From an uncultured Alistipes sp. (lineage in GTDB: Bacteria > Bacteroidota > Bacteroidia > Bacteroidales > Rikenellaceae), in the NCBI GenBank assembly GCA_958449275.1, contig CAUDHE010000054.1, positions 1-18,211 on the forward strand: 18,211 nt of DNA, written 5' to 3'. The stretch's first letter is position 1. The number at the start of each line of letters is the position of its first letter. Of the stretch, positions 15,087-18,211 are shown piece by piece. The notes beneath the pieces are model-generated. The model did not search any database and was not told where the DNA came from. It saw only the letters and a program-made list of their open reading frames with translations. Both the position numbers and the translations under genes were made by a program.

Positions 15087-15578
15087 ATGGAAAATTTAAC
15101 GAAACGTTACGAGGAATTGGCTGAAAGAATGGTAGCATCCAATGATTCAGCAAAAATGAGAGTTCTGCGCTGTGCGTCTTTATACGGGTTTGCGCAACTC
15201 AATTCTACGCATCCGAAGTTGGCTCAGCGATGGTTGGATAAACTGGAGGCCGCCAATTGGAATAATTATCTTTCAGAATCGGAAGCTGATGAAATTGTCG
15301 CGGCGCTTGTTAATCAGAACGGGACGCGTGGCCCGAAATGGCCTATGCCTGCATTTTCTAAAGTCGTTGAGACTTTTGATGGGAAAATGTGCGATGCGCC
15401 GTATTATAATAAATATGCGCTGTGGGCAACTGCAAATATGTTATACTCAGATCATGCTTCTACGATATCGGCCCTTGTCCCCGACGCAGAACTACCTAAA
15501 GTTTTTTACAAACTTGCGATTGAAAAACTTAAGGATGTTGATCGCCCCAATTTTGCGAGAGAATATTTTAAGGTCTGA
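15087..15578 (+). CDS. Hypothetical helical protein, last gene before the prophage end (163 aa)
   Basis: The last gene of the cassette starts 3 nt after the small peptide gene. This 163-residue soluble protein is mostly helical, with recognisable landmarks: W58-N-N-Y61, an acidic E-A-D-E stretch (66-69), PYYNKYALW (105-113), YSDH (120-123) and a final REYF. The spacing of these motifs resembles uncharacterised proteins I associate with gut Bacteroidales, but I cannot name the family. Its DNA is visibly more AT-rich than the host genes that follow. Despite its position it shows no integrase, excisionase or repressor features. It may be an accessory gene carried at the prophage end. Confidence 0.7.
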   Translation: MENLTKRYEELAERMVASNDSAKMRVLRCASLYGFAQLNSTHPKLAQRWLDKLEAANWNNYLSESEADEIVAALVNQNGTRGPKWPMPAFSKVVETFDGKMCDAPYYNKYALWATANMLYSDHASTISALVPDAELPKVFYKLAIEKLKDVDRPNFAREYFKV

Positions 15579-15589
15579 AAAAAAAGGTT

Positions 15590-15668
15590 TATCTTTGACA
15601 TGTTCGTGTTAGGTAAGTCAAAAAAGTTGGCAAATTGTTGGCATTTGTTAATAGTTGACAATTGTCAA
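15590..15668. promoter_or_regulatory. Cluster of dyads and direct repeats near the prophage end
   Basis: Within 79 bp there are two TTGAC/GTCAA dyads: TTTGAC (15594-15599) with GTCAAA (15617-15622), and the perfect 14-bp palindrome TTGACAATTGTCAA (15655-15668). GTTGGCA occurs at 15626-15632 and 15637-15643, with a variant GTTGACA at 15654-15660. The second GTTGGCA is framed by CAAAT and ATTTG. TATCTTTG at 15590-15597 matches the Bacteroidales -7 element but has no clear -33 partner. The arrangement suits binding sites of an integrase/excisionase or of a regulator. Confidence 0.55.
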
Positions 15669-15704
15669 TGCTGCTTAGAACAATGCGTTGCCGTTAAATG
15701 CAAA

Positions 15705-15751
15705 AATGTTTCCTAAACCTTAAATTCGCGTTCGAGTCGCGGTGGAGCTAC
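15705..15751 (+). other. tRNA-3'-half-like sequence, putative attR
   Basis: TCGCG (15726-15730), TTCGAGT (15731-15737) and CGCGG (15738-15742) form a standard T arm: a 5-bp stem with one G-U pair and a 7-nt TTCRANY-type loop. TGGAGCT (15743-15749) and A15750 would be the acceptor strand and discriminator. At tRNA spacing upstream, TTCCTAA (15710-15716) would be an anticodon loop (CCT, Arg) with a stem of 4 of 5 pairs. No D arm or 5' acceptor strand is present, so it is not a full tRNA. Phages that integrate into tRNA genes leave such a fragment at the far end. The following 15752-15882, probably host DNA, shows no clear promoter. Confidence 0.35.
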
Positions 15752-15882
15752 GCCTTGAAGTGTGAGAAGGCAGCCCTCGTGCGGGGGTGAAGCGTGTATG
15801 GTGACGGCTGTATGCGCTTTTGTTTTTCGCGGCCGTTACGTGGCGCAACTTCTATCGACTCAAACGATAAAAACATAAAGTC

Positions 15883-16845
15883 ATGAAAATTTTCAGAAGC
15901 GTAAAGGACATCGGCAATCTCGACGCCGCATTGCAAGAGGCCTTCGAGATCAAGGCCGACAGATTCAAATACCAAGAGCTGGGCCGCAACCGCACCGCGC
16001 TGCTCATATTCTTCAACAACAGTCTGCGTACGCGCCTCAGCACCCAGAAAGCAGCGATGAACCTGGGTATGAACGTAATAGTGCTGGACGTGAACCAGGG
16101 CGCATGGAAACTCGAAACCGAACGCGGCGTGATAATGGACGGCGACAAAGGCGAGCACCTGCTGGAGGCCATCCCCGTCATGGGCAGCTATTGCGACCTG
16201 ATCGGCGTCCGTTCGTTCGCCCGCTTCGAGAGTCGCGAGGACGATTACAACGAGAAGATACTCGACCAGTTCATCCGTTACTCGGGCCGTCCCGTCTTTT
16301 TCATGGAGAGCGCCACGGTTCATCCCTTGCAGAGTTTCGCCGATCTCATCACCATAGAGGAATATAAGGAGCGCAAGCGTCCCAAAGTAGTGCTGACCTG
16401 GGCGCCGCATCCCAAGGCGCTGCCGCAGGCCGTCCCCAACTCGTTCGCCGAGTGGATGAACGCCGCCGACGTCGATTTCGTCATCACCCACCCCGAGGGT
16501 TACGAGCTCGATCCCATGTTTGCGGGTGACGCGCGCGTAGAGTACGACCAAATGAAGGCCTTCGAGGGTGCCGACTTCATCTATGCCAAGAACTGGAGTT
16601 GCCCGGGCGTCACGCGTCCCGACGATTACGGCAAGATCCTCAGCAAGGATATGAACTGGACGGTCAGCGCCCGCCAGATGGCCGTGACGAACAATGCCTA
16701 TTTTATGCACTGCCTCCCCGTGCGTCGCAACATGATCGTAACCGACGACGTGATCGAAAGTCCGCGCTCGATCGTGATCCCCGAAGCCGCCAACCGCGAG
16801 ATTTCGGCCACGGTGGTACTCAAGCGTATGCTGGAGAGTCTGTAA
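15883..16845 (+). CDS. argF': N-succinylornithine carbamoyltransferase (ArgF')
   Basis: This 320-residue host enzyme transfers a carbamoyl group from carbamoyl phosphate to an N-acylated ornithine in the cytoplasm, a step of the Bacteroidales arginine pathway. It is near-identical in layout to my recollection of the Bacteroides fragilis enzyme: SLRTR (47-51) for carbamoyl phosphate, QGAWKLETERGVIMDGDK (72-89), HPLQ (147-150), FEGADFIYAKNW (227-238) and HCLP (276-279). Residue 90, known to set acetyl- versus succinyl-ornithine preference, is Gly here rather than the Pro of the B. fragilis enzyme or the Glu of acetylornithine enzymes. The length is full and the start at 15883 matches the family. 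The prophage end lies directly upstream, so the gene may have been cut off from an original operon promoter. Confidence 0.95.
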   Translation: MKIFRSVKDIGNLDAALQEAFEIKADRFKYQELGRNRTALLIFFNNSLRTRLSTQKAAMNLGMNVIVLDVNQGAWKLETERGVIMDGDKGEHLLEAIPVMGSYCDLIGVRSFARFESREDDYNEKILDQFIRYSGRPVFFMESATVHPLQSFADLITIEEYKERKRPKVVLTWAPHPKALPQAVPNSFAEWMNAADVDFVITHPEGYELDPMFAGDARVEYDQMKAFEGADFIYAKNWSCPGVTRPDDYGKILSKDMNWTVSARQMAVTNNAYFMHCLPVRRNMIVTDDVIESPRSIVIPEAANREISATVVLKRMLESL

Positions 16846-16868
16846 ACGAAACACCCGCCCGCGACACT

Positions 16869-16924
16869 ATAATTCGCACCGCGTCGGCCCGCCCTGCGGA
16901 ACAAGCTGACACAGTGCGGATTAT
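16869..16924 (+). repeat. Stem-loop between argF' and the MATE gene
   Basis: ATAATTCGCAC (16869-16879) pairs with GTGCGGATTAT (16914-16924) over 11 bp with one G-U pair and a 34-nt GC-rich loop. It is followed by an AT-rich stretch (TGTATAAATAA) but no real T run. TATAATTCG at 16868-16876 recurs exactly at 16946-16954. It may end the argF' transcript, or be a small repeat of the host genome. Confidence 0.5.
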
Positions 16925-16992
16925 TGTATAAATAACTCGACGCGTTATAATTCGGACGGCCACCCGTTCACACAATTTCGAAATTTTTTTCG

Positions 16993-17000
16993 TAACTTTA
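16993..17000 (+). promoter_or_regulatory. Bacteroidales -7 element before the MATE gene
   Basis: TAACTTTA is one base from TAnnTTTG and follows an AT-rich run. It ends only 4 nt before the ATG, so transcription would begin at or just before the start codon, giving a leaderless or nearly leaderless message. No clear -33 TTG was found at the expected distance. Confidence 0.4.
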
Positions 17001-17004
17001 CGGG

Positions 17005-18211
17005 ATGAAAGAACAGGATTCTCCATTATCGTTGGGTACCGACCCGCTGTCGACATTGTTGATGCGTTACGCTTTGCCGTCGATCATCGCAATGGTGTCG
17101 TCGTCGCTCTACAACATGATCGACAGCATATTCATCGGTCACGGTGTGGGTCCGCTCGCCATATCGGGGCTGGCTCTCACCATGCCGCTGATGAACTTGG
17201 CCGCCGCATTCGGCGCCATGGTGGGTGTGGGATCGGCCGCCATGACATCCATACGCCTCGGTCAGGGCAACAAACTCGCAGCAGAACACATTTTGGGCAA
17301 CGTCTTGCTGCTGAACATTACCATGGGCCTGATATTCACCTTTCTGGGTCTGTATTTTCTCGATGATCTGCTCTATCTGTTCGGCGCGAGCGAATCCACC
17401 ATCGGCTACGCCCGCGATTTCATGCGGGTGATTCTCTCGGGAAACATCATAACCCACATATATTTCGGCCTCAACCACCAGTTGCGCGTGTCGGGATATC
17501 CGCGCAAGTCGATGACCGTAATGCTCACCTCGGTGGGCGTGAACGTGGTTCTGGCATGGCTGTTCATATTCGTGTTCGGCTGGGGTATAAAGGGTTCGGC
17601 GCTGGCGACGGTACTGGCGCAGGCAACGTCGCTGTGCATTCAGCTCACCCATTTCTCCAACCCGTCCAACTTCCTTCATTTCAGATCGGGCATATTCCGA
17701 TTCAAATGGGATATAGTTAAGAATATCATAAGCATAGGAATGGCGCCCTTCTTCATACAGTCGTGCGCGTGCGTGGTCGTCATACTCATCAACAACGCGC
17801 TGGGCGATCACGGCGGCGACCTCAGCATAGGCGCCTACGGAATAATCAACCGCGTGGCGTTCATATTCGTCATGGTGGTCATGGGACTCAATCAGGGAAT
17901 GCAGCCCATCGTGGGCTACAATTACGGCGCGGGCAAATACGACCGCGTAATGAAAGTGCTGTGGATGACCGTGGGCTGGGCCACGCTGATAATGTCGGCG
18001 GGATTCGCCGTCAGCGAACTGTTCCCGTACGCCGTAGTACGGCTGTTCGTCAGCGAGGACGGCAGCGGCGATGCCCGCTCGCTCATCGACATGGCGGCAC
18101 ACGGACTGAAGATCATAATGATGATGTACCCGATAGTGGGATTCCAGATCGTGGTGGGTAACTTTTTCCAGTTCATCGGCAAAGCCAAACGTGCCATCCT
18201 TATGCCGGTGA
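17005..18211 (+). CDS. MATE family efflux transporter (partial, 3' end missing)
   Basis: Open from ATG 17005 to the right edge, 402 codons of an expected roughly 450. MATE transporters are inner-membrane proteins that export drugs or other organic compounds in exchange for sodium ions or protons. The N-terminal LGTDPLSTLLMRYALPSIIA, then SSLYNMIDSIFIGHGVG, is the classic first segment of MepA/NorM-like members. Later PIVGYNYGAGKYDRV (about 307-321) matches the conserved G-x-N-x-G-A-x-x-Y motif at the start of the second half. Alternating hydrophobic segments run throughout, consistent with 12 membrane helices of which about 10-11 are visible. No stop or frameshift occurs. It is host DNA, GC-rich like argF'. 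The substrate cannot be read from the sequence. Confidence 0.93.
   Translation, partial: MKEQDSPLSLGTDPLSTLLMRYALPSIIAMVSSSLYNMIDSIFIGHGVGPLAISGLALTMPLMNLAAAFGAMVGVGSAAMTSIRLGQGNKLAAEHILGNVLLLNITMGLIFTFLGLYFLDDLLYLFGASESTIGYARDFMRVILSGNIITHIYFGLNHQLRVSGYPRKSMTVMLTSVGVNVVLAWLFIFVFGWGIKGSALATVLAQATSLCIQLTHFSNPSNFLHFRSGIFRFKWDIVKNIISIGMAPFFIQSCACVVVILINNALGDHGGDLSIGAYGIINRVAFIFVMVVMGLNQGMQPIVGYNYGAGKYDRVMKVLWMTVGWATLIMSAGFAVSELFPYAVVRLFVSEDGSGDARSLIDMAAHGLKIIMMMYPIVGFQIVVGNFFQFIGKAKRAILMPV

Larger units (their letters stand above)
1..15751 (+). mobile_element. Right part of a siphovirus-type prophage
   Basis: All phage-type genes from the left edge to about 15.75 kb are on the plus strand and follow the standard late order of a long-tailed phage: tail tube, chaperone, tape measure, tip/hub, fibre, holin, endolysin, spanin. 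They are followed by an accessory cassette and a non-coding end carrying repeats and a tRNA-3'-like sequence. Ordinary host metabolism genes begin at 15883. The right boundary at about 15710-15751 is inferred from the tRNA-like sequence and the gene content. The left boundary, integrase and head genes are outside the window. No frameshift or stop interrupts the structural genes, so this part at least looks intact. Confidence 0.85.

Noticed and set aside
15172..15612. Alternative plus-strand frame inside and past the 163-residue gene
   Set aside because: Overlaps the better-placed frame 15087-15578, which is spaced 3 nt from its neighbour and has a more natural amino acid composition.
15705..15751. 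Complete tRNA gene
   Set aside because: Only T arm and acceptor-like 3' strand are convincing; D arm and matching 5' acceptor strand are missing.
15748..16854. Long reverse-strand reading frame (368 codons) opposite argF'
   Set aside because: It lies entirely over a clearly recognised enzyme gene on the plus strand; long antisense frames are common opposite GC-rich genes, and its His/Arg/Val-rich translation looks like no protein family.
17026..18102. Long reverse-strand reading frame (358 codons) opposite the MATE gene
   Set aside because: Antisense shadow of a conserved membrane protein; the translation is full of His, Arg, Glu and Tyr, as expected from reversed hydrophobic codons.
1..18211. 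CRISPR array
   Set aside because: No regularly spaced direct repeats of 20-40 bp were found anywhere in the window.

Overview
The window is the right-hand end of a prophage in a Bacteroidales chromosome, followed by two host genes. A Bacteroidales host is indicated by the N-succinylornithine-type carbamoyltransferase at 15883-16845, a near match to my recollection of the Bacteroides fragilis enzyme; by the scarcity of Shine-Dalgarno sequences; and by TAnnTTTG-like -7 promoter elements. The host genes are GC-rich, which would suit an Alistipes-like member of the order, but I cannot fix the genus. The prophage is a long-tailed (siphovirus-type) phage read entirely left to right. Head, packaging, integrase and lysogeny genes must lie to the left, outside the window.

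Region 1 (1-10067) is the tail module: the end of the major tail tube gene, a strong terminator, a one-frame tail assembly chaperone, a 1024-residue tape measure protein, a tail-tip/hub protein, a 974-residue tail fibre ending in an S74 self-cleaving chaperone domain, and a 373-residue protein that is probably tail-associated. Region 2 (10093-12286) has two small unknown genes and then a compact lysis cassette: holin, M15 peptidase endolysin, and a protein with an N-terminal lipobox and a C-terminal membrane segment, the layout of a one-piece spanin. Region 3 (12287-12452) is non-coding and highly structured, with a perfect nested inverted repeat at 12337-12430.

Region 4 (12453-15578) is the least understood part. 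A small protein resembling a stand-alone DnaA domain IV is followed by eight tightly packed small genes. Five of these are rich in cysteine (26 Cys in 522 residues), often in CxxC or CxC clusters, and two are membrane proteins. They lie beyond the lysis genes next to the prophage end, where accessory (moron) genes usually sit, and I cannot assign a function to any of them. Region 5 (15579-15882, about 300 bp without a gene) holds a cluster of TTGAC/GTCAA dyads and GTTGGCA repeats, then a sequence that folds like the 3' end of a tRNA. I read it as a probable right attachment site followed by about 130 bp of host leader in which I see no clear promoter.

Region 6 (15883-18211) is host chromosome: argF' (arginine biosynthesis through succinylated intermediates) and the first 402 codons of a MATE efflux transporter, separated by a stem-loop. 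The phage genes work together as the end of a late operon: build the tail, make the fibre, lyse the cell. The Cys-rich cassette looks like a separate transcription unit with its own possible promoter and internal attenuator.
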